Notes: generated from the sequence alone by a model not told the origin. 64,000 nt of DNA from Pseudarthrobacter sp. fls2-241-R2A-127 (GCF_030209355.1 NZ_JARVSF010000023.1:124001-188000), one strand, 5' to 3'. Shown: positions 53,622-63,107, counted from the first letter of the stretch. Numbers and translations: made by a program.

Positions 53622-54583
53622 GCTCCGAGGAAAGGTTCAGCGGCCCCGGCGGCGTAGGGGAGCAGTCGGTGCAGGACGACACCGCCCAGGAAACGCCTGC
53701 GGCCCCTGTTGCGCCGGAACTGGACATGGAAGCCCTGGCCGAGGCAGGGGTTGACCAGGAACTGGCGGAAAAAGTGGCGCCCGACCGCGACATCGCGGTT
53801 GCGGTCGGCGACAACATCGTCGAGGTCCAGAACCTCACCATCAAGTTCGGCGGCCTCGTGGCGCTGGATAACATCAGCTTCAACATCAAGCGGGGCGAGA
53901 TCCTGGGGCTCATCGGTCCCAACGGCGCCGGGAAGACCACATGCTTCAACGCCATGACCGGTGTCTACAAGCCCACCAGCGGCAAAGTGGTGCTCGAGGG
54001 CGTGGTCCTGAACGGCATCAAGCAGCATAAGATCACCCGCTTGGGGCTGTCACGCACTTTCCAGAACATCCGCCTGTTCGGCGAAATGACCGCCCTTGAG
54101 AACGTGGTGGTGGGCCTGGATGCGCGGCACCGCACCAGCGTTGGCGGGGCGCTGCTGCGCCTGCCGACCCACACGAGGGAGGAAAAGTCGGCCATCGAGC
54201 GCGGCATGGCCCTGCTGGACTTCGTGGGCATCAGCAGCCACGCCCACGTCCTGTCCCGCCAGCTGCCCTACGGCTTCCAGCGTCGGCTGGAGATCGCCCG
54301 GGCACTGGCCACCGATCCCAAGGTCCTCTGCCTCGACGAGCCGGCCGCCGGCTTCAACCCGGCCGAGAAGGAGGAGCTGATGGCGCTCATCCGCACCATC
54401 AGGGATGAGGGCTACACCGTGCTCTTGATCGAGCACGACATGAAGCTCGTGATGGGTGTGACCGACCGGATCGTGGTGCTGGAGTTTGGCAAGAAGATCG
54501 CGGACGGACTGCCGCGCGAGATCCGCGAAGACCCGAGGGTCGTTGCCGCTTACCTAGGAGAGCCCGAAGATGACGTTGCTTGA
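53618..54583 (+). CDS. livG: Branched-chain amino acid ABC transporter ATP-binding protein LivG
   Basis: This 321-residue ATPase has an unusual N-terminal extension of about 65 acidic residues before the ABC domain. Walker A is GPNGAGKTT, followed by the LivG-specific LSRTFQNIRLFGEMTALENV. The signature-like region is LPYGFQRRLEIARAL, and Walker B is LCLDEPAAGFNP. The block LLIEHDMKLVMGVTDRIVVLEFGKKIADG completes the match. Its last 14 nt overlap livF. Confidence 0.95.
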   Translation: MSSEERFSGPGGVGEQSVQDDTAQETPAAPVAPELDMEALAEAGVDQELAEKVAPDRDIAVAVGDNIVEVQNLTIKFGGLVALDNISFNIKRGEILGLIGPNGAGKTTCFNAMTGVYKPTSGKVVLEGVVLNGIKQHKITRLGLSRTFQNIRLFGEMTALENVVVGLDARHRTSVGGALLRLPTHTREEKSAIERGMALLDFVGISSHAHVLSRQLPYGFQRRLEIARALATDPKVLCLDEPAAGFNPAEKEELMALIRTIRDEGYTVLLIEHDMKLVMGVTDRIVVLEFGKKIADGLPREIREDPRVVAAYLGEPEDDVA

Positions 54584-55283
54584 ACTTGAGGACGTTTCCG
54601 TCCACTACGGCCGCATCCAGGCGCTGCGGAACATTTCCTTCACGGTGGAAGAAGGCGAGGTGGTGGCGCTGATCGGCGCCAACGGTGCCGGCAAGACCAC
54701 CACCATGCGCACCATCTCCGGCTTGTTGAACTGCTCCGAGGGAAAAATCACCTTTGCGGGCCAGGACATCACCAAGATGAAGGCGCACATCCGGGTTGTG
54801 CACGGGATTTCCCAGGCGCCCGAAGGCCGGGGGATCTTCCCGGGGATGACGGTGATGGAAAACCTCGATATGGGCACTTTCGGGCGCAAGGACAGAAGCG
54901 GTGTAGCCAAGGACCTGGACCGCGTCTTTGACCTGTTCCCGCGGCTGAAAGAGCGCGAGAAGCAGTTCGGCGGAACAATGTCAGGCGGCGAGCAGCAGAT
55001 GCTGGCCATCGGACGGGCCCTGATGTCCAACCCGAAGCTGCTGCTGCTGGACGAACCGTCCATGGGCCTGGCGCCGCAGTTCATCCGGCAGATCTTCAAG
55101 ATCATCAAGGAAATCAACAACCAGGGCACCACGGTCCTGATGGTGGAGCAGAACGCCAACCAGGCATTGGCCGGGGCGCACCGTGCCTTTGTCCTCGAGA
55201 CGGGGGAGATCACCCGCAGCGGTACCGGCAAGGAGCTGTTGGAAGATCCCTCCGTCAAGGAGGCCTACCTGGGCGTCGGATAG
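54570..55283 (+). CDS. livF: Branched-chain amino acid ABC transporter ATP-binding protein LivF
   Basis: This 237-residue ATPase starts LLELEDVSVHYGRIQALRN. It has Walker A GANGAGKTT, the LivF block APEGRGIFPGMTVMENLDMG, signature MSGGEQQMLAIGRALM and Walker B LLLLDEPSMGLAP. It is the last of livJHMGF and forms a heterodimer with LivG. No strong hairpin is evident immediately after it; the next gene has its own ribosome-binding site 150 bp on. Confidence 0.95.
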   Translation: MTLLELEDVSVHYGRIQALRNISFTVEEGEVVALIGANGAGKTTTMRTISGLLNCSEGKITFAGQDITKMKAHIRVVHGISQAPEGRGIFPGMTVMENLDMGTFGRKDRSGVAKDLDRVFDLFPRLKEREKQFGGTMSGGEQQMLAIGRALMSNPKLLLLDEPSMGLAPQFIRQIFKIIKEINNQGTTVLMVEQNANQALAGAHRAFVLETGEITRSGTGKELLEDPSVKEAYLGVG

Positions 55284-55434
55284 CCGAGGGACGGGGCCCG
55301 GTGCCCGAACCGGCCGCAACGGTCACGGTTCGGTTGCAACCGGGCCCCGGGGGAACTTTCCCCACTGCCTCCACGTGGGAATTGGTAGCGTGACAAACAG
55401 CTCATCACCCAAACCCACATGGAGGAACCCCGCA

Positions 55435-56364
55435 ATGGCACTTGGCGGCAACCCGATCTTCAACGGAAAGAATTTCCGTGGAGCCACCCAGGCACCGCCT
55501 GTCCCGCAGGCTCCCTACGGCGCCCAGTACGGCCAGGGCGCATATGGTCAGCAGCAGTACGGGCAGCCCGCCTACGGTCAGCAGGCGTACGGCCAGGCCA
55601 CCTACGGGCAGCCGCAGGGAATGACGGACGAGCAACTGCGCCAGATGTACGCCCAGCCGTCGGCAGGACCCGCGGATACCGGCCGGATGACGTTCGACGA
55701 CGTCATCATGAAGACCGCAGCCTGCCTCGCCGCGGTGGTTGCCGGCGCCGCAGTCACCCTGGTGGTGGCGCAGGGCCTGGCATCGCTGCTGATGGTGGTC
55801 GGTGCGCTGGGCGGATTCGTCCTGGCGATGGTCAACACCTTCAAGAAGCAGCCTTCCCCGGCCCTGATCCTGGCGTACGCCGCCCTTGAGGGCCTGTTCC
55901 TCGGCGGCCTGACCCGCATCCTCGACGGCATGTTCCCCGGCGTCGGCCTGCAGGCCGTCATCGGCACGCTCTCCGTCTTCGCCGTGACCCTGGTGTTGTT
56001 CAAGAGCGGCAAGGTCCGCGCCACGCCCAAGGCCATGCGCTTCTTCATGATCGCCCTGATCGGCTACGCCGTTTTCGCGCTGATCAACATGGTCATGATG
56101 TGGACAGGCGCCGTGCAGAGCCCGTTTGGCCTGCGCACCTCCTTCGAGATCTTCGGCATCCCGCTGGGCGTCTTCATCGGCCTTCTGGCCATCGGCCTCG
56201 CCGCCTTCTCGCTGGTCATGGACTTCACCAGCATCGAGGCCGGAGTCCGCAGCGGCGCCCCTCAGCGGTTCTCCTGGACGGCAGCGTTCGGCCTCACGGT
56301 CACGCTGGTCTGGCTGTACGTTGAAATCATCCGCCTGCTGGCCATCCTGCGCGGCGACGACTAG
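55435..56364 (+). CDS. Bax inhibitor-1/YccA family membrane protein with a YGQ-repeat N-terminus
   Basis: This 309-residue protein has a soluble N-terminus of about 90 residues with imperfect repeats (YGAQ, YGQGAYGQQ, YGQPAYGQQ, YGQATYGQ). Seven hydrophobic segments follow in a Bax inhibitor-1-like domain (GGFVLAMVNTFKK, ALEGLFLGGLTRILD, DFTSIEAGVRSGAPQRFSW). Bacterial BI-1/YccA proteins are thought to be pH-sensitive calcium leak channels or modulators of FtsH. The repeats resemble low-complexity Y/G/Q regions and may be disordered. GGAGGAA precedes the ATG at 55435. Confidence 0.9.
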   Translation: MALGGNPIFNGKNFRGATQAPPVPQAPYGAQYGQGAYGQQQYGQPAYGQQAYGQATYGQPQGMTDEQLRQMYAQPSAGPADTGRMTFDDVIMKTAACLAAVVAGAAVTLVVAQGLASLLMVVGALGGFVLAMVNTFKKQPSPALILAYAALEGLFLGGLTRILDGMFPGVGLQAVIGTLSVFAVTLVLFKSGKVRATPKAMRFFMIALIGYAVFALINMVMMWTGAVQSPFGLRTSFEIFGIPLGVFIGLLAIGLAAFSLVMDFTSIEAGVRSGAPQRFSWTAAFGLTVTLVWLYVEIIRLLAILRGDD

Positions 56365-56393
56365 GCACTCCGGCAACTTCCGCCGTCGTACTT

Positions 56394-56440
56394 TAAATGA
56401 CTGTGGGCCCCACCTGACCGGTGGGGCCCACAGTCATTTA
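56394..56440. terminator. Bidirectional terminator between the BI-1 gene and galK
   Basis: A perfect 20-bp stem with a 7-nt loop has AAAT at the left base and ATTTA at the right. It lies between two convergent genes and serves both: T-rich for the plus direction, and equally for galK on the minus strand. Confidence 0.9.
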
Positions 56441-56453
56441 ATGCGAGGTCTGC

Positions 56454-57635
56454 CTAGGCGAGACGCATGGCTCCAGCGGCAGGGGAGACGGTGAAGATGT
56501 CCGGTGCCGTGAAGCCGGCGTCGGAGAAAGCCTTGACGACGGCGGTCCGCACCTGCTGCTCCGCGTCCACGGGCGTCAGGGCGATCGCCGCCCCGCCGAA
56601 CCCGCCGCCGGTCATGCGGGCGCCGAGCGCACCGTTCGCCCGGGACGTGTCCACGGCGAGGTCCAATTCCGGGCACGAAATTTCAAAATCATCGCGCATG
56701 GAGGCGTGGCTGGCATCCAGGAGTGGGCCGATGGCACTCGGGCCCGGGCCGTCCAGCAGTTCGACAGTCTGGAGCACCCTGTCGTTCTCTGTCACCACGT
56801 GCCGGACACGCCTGAACGTCACCTCATCAAGCAGCCCGCTGGCCTCGTCCAGGTCGCCCACCTGGACGTCCCGCAGCGCCCTGACCCCGAGGACCTCTGC
56901 CCCGAGTTCACAGGACGCCCGCCGTGAGGCGTAGCCGCCGTCGGCGTGGGAATGGGACACCTTTGTGTCAATGACCAGCAGCACCAGGCCGGCGGGTTCT
57001 GTCTCGAACGGAACCAGGGCAGCTTTTTGGTCCCGGCAGTCCAGGAACACCGCATGTCCCTTGGCTCCGCGCAGCGACGCGGACTGGTCCATGATCCCGG
57101 TGGGCGCCCCCACGAAGTCGTTCTCCGCGCGCTGCGTTGCCAGCACCATCTCCTCGGCCCCCAGTCCGGCGCCGGTGAGGTCGTTAAGGGCAGAGATCAC
57201 TGCGCACTCGATGGCGTGCGACGACGAGAGGCCGGCACCCAGCGGCACGGTGGAGTCCAGGAGCAGGTCCAGGCCGGGGACGTCGATGCCCCGCTCCCGG
57301 AGGGCCCACATGACGCCCAGGGGGTACTTGGTCCAGCCTTTGGCCGTTCCTGGCTCCAGGGAGTCCAGCGAGGTGGTGACGACGCCCTGGTCACCGTACG
57401 TAGACAGGAGCCGGACGGTCCGGTCGCGGCGGACCGCTACGGCCACGCGGGCGGTGCGGTCGATGGCGAACGGAAGGACGAACCCTTCGTTGTAGTCGGT
57501 ATGTTCGCCGATGAGGTTAACCCGCCCCGGGGCCTGCCACACGCCGTCGGCAGCGCCACCGAAGGCCTCGGTGAAGCGGGCGGCGAGATCGTCGACGGAA
57601 ACCGGGGCTGTGCGGGCTTGGTCCTGGCTGCTCAC
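56454..57635 (-). CDS. galK: Galactokinase
   Basis: This 393-residue GHMP kinase phosphorylates galactose at C1. The galactokinase signature PGRVNLIGEHTDYNEG, the ATP-binding PLGAGLSSSHAIECAV and the late MTGGGFGGAAIAL motif are intact. Its start overlaps the galT stop by 4 nt, so galTK is a tightly coupled pair in the Leloir pathway. The shared terminator at 56394-56440 ends the transcript. galE is not in the window. Confidence 0.97.
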   Translation of the reverse strand: MSSQDQARTAPVSVDDLAARFTEAFGGAADGVWQAPGRVNLIGEHTDYNEGFVLPFAIDRTARVAVAVRRDRTVRLLSTYGDQGVVTTSLDSLEPGTAKGWTKYPLGVMWALRERGIDVPGLDLLLDSTVPLGAGLSSSHAIECAVISALNDLTGAGLGAEEMVLATQRAENDFVGAPTGIMDQSASLRGAKGHAVFLDCRDQKAALVPFETEPAGLVLLVIDTKVSHSHADGGYASRRASCELGAEVLGVRALRDVQVGDLDEASGLLDEVTFRRVRHVVTENDRVLQTVELLDGPGPSAIGPLLDASHASMRDDFEISCPELDLAVDTSRANGALGARMTGGGFGGAAIALTPVDAEQQVRTAVVKAFSDAGFTAPDIFTVSPAAGAMRLA

Positions 57636-58786
57636 GCGGAAGCTCCTTCTGCTGTGGCCGCCATGGCAGACGGCTTCGACGACGACGGGACAGAAATGCT
57701 GCGCAGGCGCTCCGCCACGCTTTCCGGCGTGGTGTCGTTGATGAACGCGCCCATCGCTGCCTCCGAGCCGGCGAGGTATTTCAACTTATCCGCTGCCCGG
57801 CGCGGGGAGGTCAGCTGCAGGTGGAGGTAGCCGGCCGGGCGGAGGACCTCGTCCAGGGGAGCCTGGTGCCAGGCGGAGATATAGGGCGTCGGCGTGGGGT
57901 AAAGGGCATCCACCCTCTTGAGCAGGTCGAGGTACACCTGCGCCAGCTCGTCCTTCTCCTCTCCGTTCAGGGCGGCGAGGTCGGGAACGTGGCGGTGCGG
58001 GACCAGGTGGATCTCCAGGGGCCATCGCGCGGCGAAGGGTACGTAAGCGCTGAAATGCGTGCCTTCCAGCACCATCCGGCTGCCGTCTTCCCGCTCGGCG
58101 CGCAACAGGGAACCGGTCAGGGTTTCGTTCCCGTCCTTGGCGTCGTAGTACTTCCGGGCCGCGGCCCCCAGGACGCCGGCGCGCGGGGTGACATAGGGGT
58201 AGGCGTAGATCTGCCCGTGCGGATGATGCAGCGTCACGCCGATATCGGCGCCCCGGTTCTCAAACGGGAACACCTGCTTGATGCCCGTCATACTGCTGAG
58301 CGCAGCGGTGCGCTGCGCCCACGCCTCGATTACAGTGCGGGACCGCTCCTGGCTCAGTCCGCTGAACGAGCCAGTGTGTTCCGGGGTGAAGGACACCACC
58401 TCGCAGCGGCCGTAGGCCGGACCCTTCGTTCCCCACCCGGGATCCGCCGGAACGGACCCCAGTGCCGGGCCGAGCGACGGGAAGCGGTTTTCGAACACCA
58501 CAACGTCATAGTCGGCGGCCGGAATCTCCGAGGCGTTGGAGTCGGTGGTGGGACAGATGGGGCATTGGTCCGCGGGGGGCAAGTGCGTCCGTGCCTGCCG
58601 GTGGGCGGCAACGGCCACCCATTCGCCGGTCAGTGCATCGAAGCGGACCTCGCCCGGTTCGCCCCTGGGCGGCAGTCCGCGATGGTCAGTGGTGAATTCC
58701 GCGGTACGGGGAGTGGTGGTGCCCGCGTCGTCGAAGTACATCAGTTCCCGACCGTCGGAGAGCGTGGTGGTGGTCATCCCTGTCAT
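57632..58786 (-). CDS. galT: Galactose-1-phosphate uridylyltransferase
   Basis: This 384-residue HIT-superfamily enzyme exchanges UMP between UDP-glucose and galactose-1-phosphate. The active-site nucleophile lies in HHPHGQIYAYP, and the zinc-site cysteines in CPICPTT. FENRFPSLGPAL and EIHLVPHRHVPDLAAL are further family blocks. The ATG at 58786 is used; MTTTTLSD three codons on is an alternative start. An AT-rich stretch at 58795-58840, with TTGTTA and GTTTAT boxes 17 bp apart on the minus strand, is the likely promoter. Confidence 0.96.
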   Translation of the reverse strand: MTGMTTTTLSDGRELMYFDDAGTTTPRTAEFTTDHRGLPPRGEPGEVRFDALTGEWVAVAAHRQARTHLPPADQCPICPTTDSNASEIPAADYDVVVFENRFPSLGPALGSVPADPGWGTKGPAYGRCEVVSFTPEHTGSFSGLSQERSRTVIEAWAQRTAALSSMTGIKQVFPFENRGADIGVTLHHPHGQIYAYPYVTPRAGVLGAAARKYYDAKDGNETLTGSLLRAEREDGSRMVLEGTHFSAYVPFAARWPLEIHLVPHRHVPDLAALNGEEKDELAQVYLDLLKRVDALYPTPTPYISAWHQAPLDEVLRPAGYLHLQLTSPRRAADKLKYLAGSEAAMGAFINDTTPESVAERLRSISVPSSSKPSAMAATAEGASA

Positions 58787-58886
58787 GGCAAAAGTTTCTC
58801 ATAAACGCTCAATAAAGAATAGTTAACAACAAAAAGTAACAGTGACGCTCATGCGGACACCGCTCCGCGCGTTGTACGGTAGGCCC

Positions 58887-59861
58887 ATGACTGCCTCTTC
58901 CGAAACCGAAAACTACGGTCCCGCACCCCTCCCGTCCTGCGCTACCGGCCGGCAATACGAGTTGCGCCGGGGCGACGCCGTGGCCGTGGTCACCGAACTC
59001 GCCGCAGGCCTGCGCTCATACCACCGTGGCGGTGTCCTGCTCACGGAGACCTATGGTGATGACCAGATCGCCCCCGGTGCCACCGGCATTACGCTGGCGC
59101 CTTGGGCCAACCGGGTGGAGGACGGGACCTGGTTCCTGGACGGGAGGAAGCAGCAGTTGGACATCACCGAGGTGTCCCGCAACAACGCCAGCCACGGACT
59201 GCTCCGGAACGCCGGCTACTCCCTCGTGGGGGAGTCGGACCACTCGGTGGAACTGGAAGCCACCATCTTTCCGCAGCACGGGTACCCCTTCCTGGCCCGG
59301 CACCGGGTGGAGTACCGGCTGACCGAAGACCTGGGACTCCATGTCCGGCAGACGCTCACCAACAATGCCGCGGCGCCGGCCCCCTTCGTCCTGGGCGCGC
59401 ATCCGTACCTGCGGGTTGGCGACACCCCGGTGGAGGACCTGGTGCTGACAGTCGCCGCCGAGACCCGGCTGGTGGCCGACGGCCGCCTGATCCCGCGCGG
59501 CACAGCGGCGGTGGAAGGGGATACCGACTTCCGCTCCGGCAGCGCCATTGCCCACCTCGCCGTGGATGTTGCCCTGACCGACCTGCAGTATGACGGGGGC
59601 AGGGCGCGGCACACCTTGTCTGCTGCGGACGGCGCCGAGGTGTCGCTCTGGCAGGACGAATCCTGCCGCTACGTCCACGTTTTTGTCAGTACCGAGTACC
59701 CCGGGCGGACCCGTGCCGTGGCCGTGGAACCGATGACCGGACCGGCAAACGCTTTCAATTCCGGAGATGGGCTGCGCTGGCTGGCGCCGGGCGAATCCTT
59801 CAGCATCGAATGGGGGATCGACTACGTCCCGGCCCAGGCCGGGACCTTGGTTTCCCATTAG
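58887..59861 (+). CDS. galM: Aldose 1-epimerase family protein (galactose mutarotase)
   Basis: This 324-residue beta-sandwich protein interconverts alpha and beta anomers of hexoses. GATGITLAPWANRVEDGTW contains the substrate-binding arginine, NNASHGLLRN the first active-site histidine, and LGAHPYLRVGD the second. The late catalytic glutamate lies near AVAVEPMTGPANAFN. It is divergent from galTK, consistent with one galactose module. The ATG is 6 nt after TACGGT, suggesting a leaderless mRNA. Confidence 0.9.
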   Translation: MTASSETENYGPAPLPSCATGRQYELRRGDAVAVVTELAAGLRSYHRGGVLLTETYGDDQIAPGATGITLAPWANRVEDGTWFLDGRKQQLDITEVSRNNASHGLLRNAGYSLVGESDHSVELEATIFPQHGYPFLARHRVEYRLTEDLGLHVRQTLTNNAAAPAPFVLGAHPYLRVGDTPVEDLVLTVAAETRLVADGRLIPRGTAAVEGDTDFRSGSAIAHLAVDVALTDLQYDGGRARHTLSAADGAEVSLWQDESCRYVHVFVSTEYPGRTRAVAVEPMTGPANAFNSGDGLRWLAPGESFSIEWGIDYVPAQAGTLVSH

Positions 59862-59886
59862 CGCAAGGCTGCGGAAGTATTGGGTT

Positions 59887-61203
59887 ATGACGCCACATGA
59901 GGACGCCGTAACCCAGCCAAACCGACCTTCTGCCACCGCCGCCCCGCTGAGGGTGCTGACGGACCGTGAGCTCGACAAGGACATCCCGTACGGCGTCCGT
60001 ATTGCCGCGTCCTGGTCGTGGCGGCTGGGCCTGATCCTGCTGATGGCAGGAACACTCGTGTGGCTGCTCAGCAAGATTACCCTCCTGATCATTCCCATCA
60101 TGGTGGCCGCGCTCCTTGCAGGCCTCCTGAGCCCCGTAACGCGCTGGCTGAGACGCCGGCGCCTGCCCGCCGGCCTCGCCGTCGCCGTAACGGTCCTGGG
60201 ATTTATCGGCGTCATCGCGGGTGCGCTGGGCCTGGTGGGGCGCCAGCTCGCCGTCGGCTTCGGAGAGCTCTGGTCCCAGGCCCTTGAAGGCGTGCGCCAG
60301 GTCCAGGACTGGCTTTCCACCGGCCCCCTGCACCTCACAGCCGCCCAAGTGGACCAGTACGTCAAGGAGGCCACTGACGCGCTCCAGAACAACAGCAGCA
60401 GCATCCTCAGCGGTGCACTGTCCTTCGGCAGCACCGCCGGCCACTTCGCGGCCGGGATGCTCCTGTCGCTGTTCATCCTCATCTTCTTCCTGCTGGAAGG
60501 AGACAGGATCTGGGCCTTCCTGGTCAGGCTGCTGCCCCGAAAGGCCCGGGCCGCTGCCTTCGGTGCAGGCCACAAGGGCTGGGCGTCAATGGTCAGCTAC
60601 GCACGCATCCAGATGTTCGTCGCTGCCGTCGACGCGATCGGAATCGGCGTCGGCGCGGCCATCATCGGTGTCCCGCTGGCACTTCCCCTCGGCGTGCTGG
60701 TCTTCCTCGGCTCCTTCATCCCCGTGGTGGGGGCCCTGGTGACGGGCGCCGTCGCCGTCCTGCTCGCCCTGGTGGCCAACGGACCCGTCAATGCCCTGTT
60801 CATGCTGGCCATCGTCCTGCTGGTCCAGCAGCTCGAGGGCCACATCCTGCAGCCCCTGGTCATGGGCAAGGCCGTCTCGCTGCACCCCGTGGCTGTGATC
60901 CTCAGCGTCGCGGCGGGCTCCTACCTGGCCGGCATCCCCGGGGCGCTGTTCTCGGTACCCATCCTCGCCGTAGCAAACTCGGCCGTTCGCTACATTGCCG
61001 CAAGAACGTGGGAACATGAACAGGTGCCGGTCATCGCCGGAAAGCCCATCACAGCCGCAGCGGGCGGGGACAACACCATCGAGGACGTTGACCCGCAGGC
61101 CGCTTCCGATGCAGGGCTCGAGGCGGCCGGTGCGACAACCGAACACCGCGATGCCCGCACCGCCTCCCGAGAGGGCACCGGAGCCGAATCCAGAGGAGAG
61201 TAG
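59887..61203 (+). CDS. AI-2E family transporter (TqsA/PerM type)
   Basis: This 438-residue membrane protein has about eight hydrophobic segments. The family core is LIIPIMVAALLAGLLSPVTRWLRRRRLP near the N-terminus, with SFIPVVGALVTGAVAVLLALV and QLEGHILQPLVMGKAVSLHPVAVILSV in the C-terminal half. Despite the family name, most members have no shown role in autoinducer transport. A hydrophilic tail of about 55 residues ends the protein. The ATG at 59887 is chosen because the frame upstream lies in galM. ilvA starts 3 nt after its stop. Confidence 0.88.
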   Translation: MTPHEDAVTQPNRPSATAAPLRVLTDRELDKDIPYGVRIAASWSWRLGLILLMAGTLVWLLSKITLLIIPIMVAALLAGLLSPVTRWLRRRRLPAGLAVAVTVLGFIGVIAGALGLVGRQLAVGFGELWSQALEGVRQVQDWLSTGPLHLTAAQVDQYVKEATDALQNNSSSILSGALSFGSTAGHFAAGMLLSLFILIFFLLEGDRIWAFLVRLLPRKARAAAFGAGHKGWASMVSYARIQMFVAAVDAIGIGVGAAIIGVPLALPLGVLVFLGSFIPVVGALVTGAVAVLLALVANGPVNALFMLAIVLLVQQLEGHILQPLVMGKAVSLHPVAVILSVAAGSYLAGIPGALFSVPILAVANSAVRYIAARTWEHEQVPVIAGKPITAAAGGDNTIEDVDPQAASDAGLEAAGATTEHRDARTASREGTGAESRGE

Positions 61204-61206
61204 TCC

Positions 61207-62445
61207 GTGAAGATCCTTGAAACCCTTCCCGTCACGCTGGACGATGTCCTTGAGGCGCAGAAGCTGCTTGACGGGATTATTGCGCGCACCCCCGTGGAAT
61301 CGTCCCGCGCGCTGGGCAGCATGGTGGGCGGCGACGTCTACTTCAAATGCGAAAACCTGCAGCGTGCCGGGTCCTTCAAGGTCCGCGGTGCCTACGTCCG
61401 CATGGCGCGGCTCTCCGCAGAGGAGAAGAAGCGCGGTGTGGTGGCAGCGTCCGCCGGCAACCACGCCCAGGGCGTCGCCGTTGCCGCCAAGAGCCTTGGC
61501 ATCAAAGCCCGTATCTACATGCCCCTGGGTGTTGCACTGCCCAAGCTCGCCGCCACGCGCAGCCACGGCGCCGAAGTGATCCTGCACGGCCACAACGTTG
61601 ACGAGGCGCTCGCCGAAGCCCAGCGCTACAGCGATGAGACCGGCATGGTCTTTGTACACCCGTTCGACAACGTGGACGTCGTGGCAGGGCAGGGGACCGT
61701 TGGCCTCGAAATCCTGGAGCAGGTGCCTAACGTTGACACCGTCCTCATGGGCGTGGGAGGCGGAGGGCTCCTCGCGGGGGTCGCCGTCGCCATCAAGGCC
61801 CGGGCCAGGGAACTCGGCCGCGACATCCGCATCATCGGCGTCCAGGCGGAGAACGCAGCCGCCTACCCGCCCTCGCTGGCCGCCGATGCGCTGGTGCCCC
61901 TGAAGAAGGTCTCCACCATGGCTGACGGCATCGCCGTGGGCCGCCCGGGACAGTTGCCCTTCAGCATCATCCGTGAACTGGTCGACGACGTGGTCACCGT
62001 CAGCGAAGACTCCTTGGCACGCGCCCTGATCTTCCTGCTGGAACGGGCCAAAATGGTGGTGGAACCCGCCGGTGCGGTGGGTATCGCCGCCCTGATGGAC
62101 GGCAAGATCGAGAACCCGGGGACCACGGTGGCCGTCCTCTCCGGCGGCAACATCGACCCCATGTTGATGCTCAAGGTCATCCAGCGCGGCCTCTCCGCCG
62201 CCGGCCGCTACATGACCGTTCGAATGATGCTTGACGACCGTCCCGGCTCGCTGGCAACCATTGCGCGCATCATCGCCGAGAACGATGCGAACGTCACCGG
62301 CCTGGACCACACCCGGGTGGGAGGCTCCATCAGCATGGGCGACGTATCCATCACGGTGAACCTTGAAACCAAGGGACACCAGCACGGTGAGCAGGTCCTC
62401 AGCGCACTCCGCGCCGAAGGTTTCCAGCCGATCGTGGTCCACTAG
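61207..62445 (+). CDS. ilvA: Threonine ammonia-lyase
   Basis: This 412-residue PLP enzyme deaminates threonine to 2-oxobutanoate, the first step toward isoleucine or the catabolic route. The PLP lysine is in SFKVRGAY, with SAGNHAQGVA and the phosphate loop GVGGGGLLAG. A single C-terminal ACT domain (about residues 335-410, YMTVRMMLDDRPGSLATIARIIAEN) makes it the shorter, TdcB-like/short IlvA form. GTG 61207 has GAGGAGA upstream. Confidence 0.95.
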   Translation: MKILETLPVTLDDVLEAQKLLDGIIARTPVESSRALGSMVGGDVYFKCENLQRAGSFKVRGAYVRMARLSAEEKKRGVVAASAGNHAQGVAVAAKSLGIKARIYMPLGVALPKLAATRSHGAEVILHGHNVDEALAEAQRYSDETGMVFVHPFDNVDVVAGQGTVGLEILEQVPNVDTVLMGVGGGGLLAGVAVAIKARARELGRDIRIIGVQAENAAAYPPSLAADALVPLKKVSTMADGIAVGRPGQLPFSIIRELVDDVVTVSEDSLARALIFLLERAKMVVEPAGAVGIAALMDGKIENPGTTVAVLSGGNIDPMLMLKVIQRGLSAAGRYMTVRMMLDDRPGSLATIARIIAENDANVTGLDHTRVGGSISMGDVSITVNLETKGHQHGEQVLSALRAEGFQPIVVH

Positions 62446-62453
62446 GACCGCCC

Positions 62454-63068
62454 ATGGCCGGACCTGCTGGTAACGGACGCTTCCCCGGGCGCCAGACCCT
62501 GGCAGCGCGCGCGAAGGGCGGCCTGGCGGTGCTGGGTGGCTTCCTCGCGCTGCTGTTCGCCCTGGAGGTGGCCAATACGCTGATGATGGGCGCGCTGGTC
62601 AGGACCTTCGGCCTGCGGCCCAGGAGCGCCGACGGGCTGCTGGACATCGTCACCTTCCCGCTCCTGCACGCCAACCTGAACCACCTGCTCTCGAACAGCC
62701 TGCCACTGGTCATCTTCGGGTTCCTGGTGTTCCTGTCCGGGGTGCGGGTCTTCCTGACCGCGTTGGCCTTCAGCTGGCTTGGCAGCGGCCTGACGGTGTG
62801 GCTCATTGGCGACGGCGTCACCGTGGGGGCGTCGGGCCTGGTCTTCGGGCTCTTCTCGTTCCTCCTGGTGCGCGGCTTCTTCAACCGGAGCTGGCGGCAG
62901 ATCCTGCTGGCCGTGGTCCTGTTCATGGGTTACGGGAGCATCCTGTTGGGCGCCCTGCCGTTCGTTGCCGGTTACGTGAGCTGGCAGGCCCACCTGGGCG
63001 GGGCGGCAGGGGGCGTCGTCGCGGCCCTGCTGCTGCGGCCACGCATCCCGGCAGCCGTGGAGTCTTGA
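62454..63068 (+). CDS. Rhomboid family intramembrane serine protease
   Basis: This 204-residue protein has six hydrophobic segments. HANLNHLLSNSLPLVIFG is the rhomboid loop helix motif, GASGLVFGLFSF carries the catalytic serine (GxSG), and WQAHLGGAAGGVVAAL carries the catalytic histidine. It cleaves membrane helices of unknown targets. It starts 8 nt after ilvA and ends before the hairpin at 63108-63143, convergent with greA. Confidence 0.9.
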   Translation: MAGPAGNGRFPGRQTLAARAKGGLAVLGGFLALLFALEVANTLMMGALVRTFGLRPRSADGLLDIVTFPLLHANLNHLLSNSLPLVIFGFLVFLSGVRVFLTALAFSWLGSGLTVWLIGDGVTVGASGLVFGLFSFLLVRGFFNRSWRQILLAVVLFMGYGSILLGALPFVAGYVSWQAHLGGAAGGVVAALLLRPRIPAAVES

Positions 63069-63107
63069 GCGAGGACGCGTGTCCCGCCCGGGGCGGCACT
63101 TAACGTA

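Noticed and set aside
55500..55620. Possible DNA tandem repeat or CRISPR-like array
   Set aside because: The periodicity comes from YGQ codons in the N-terminus of the BI-1 protein; units are short, imperfect and without spacers.
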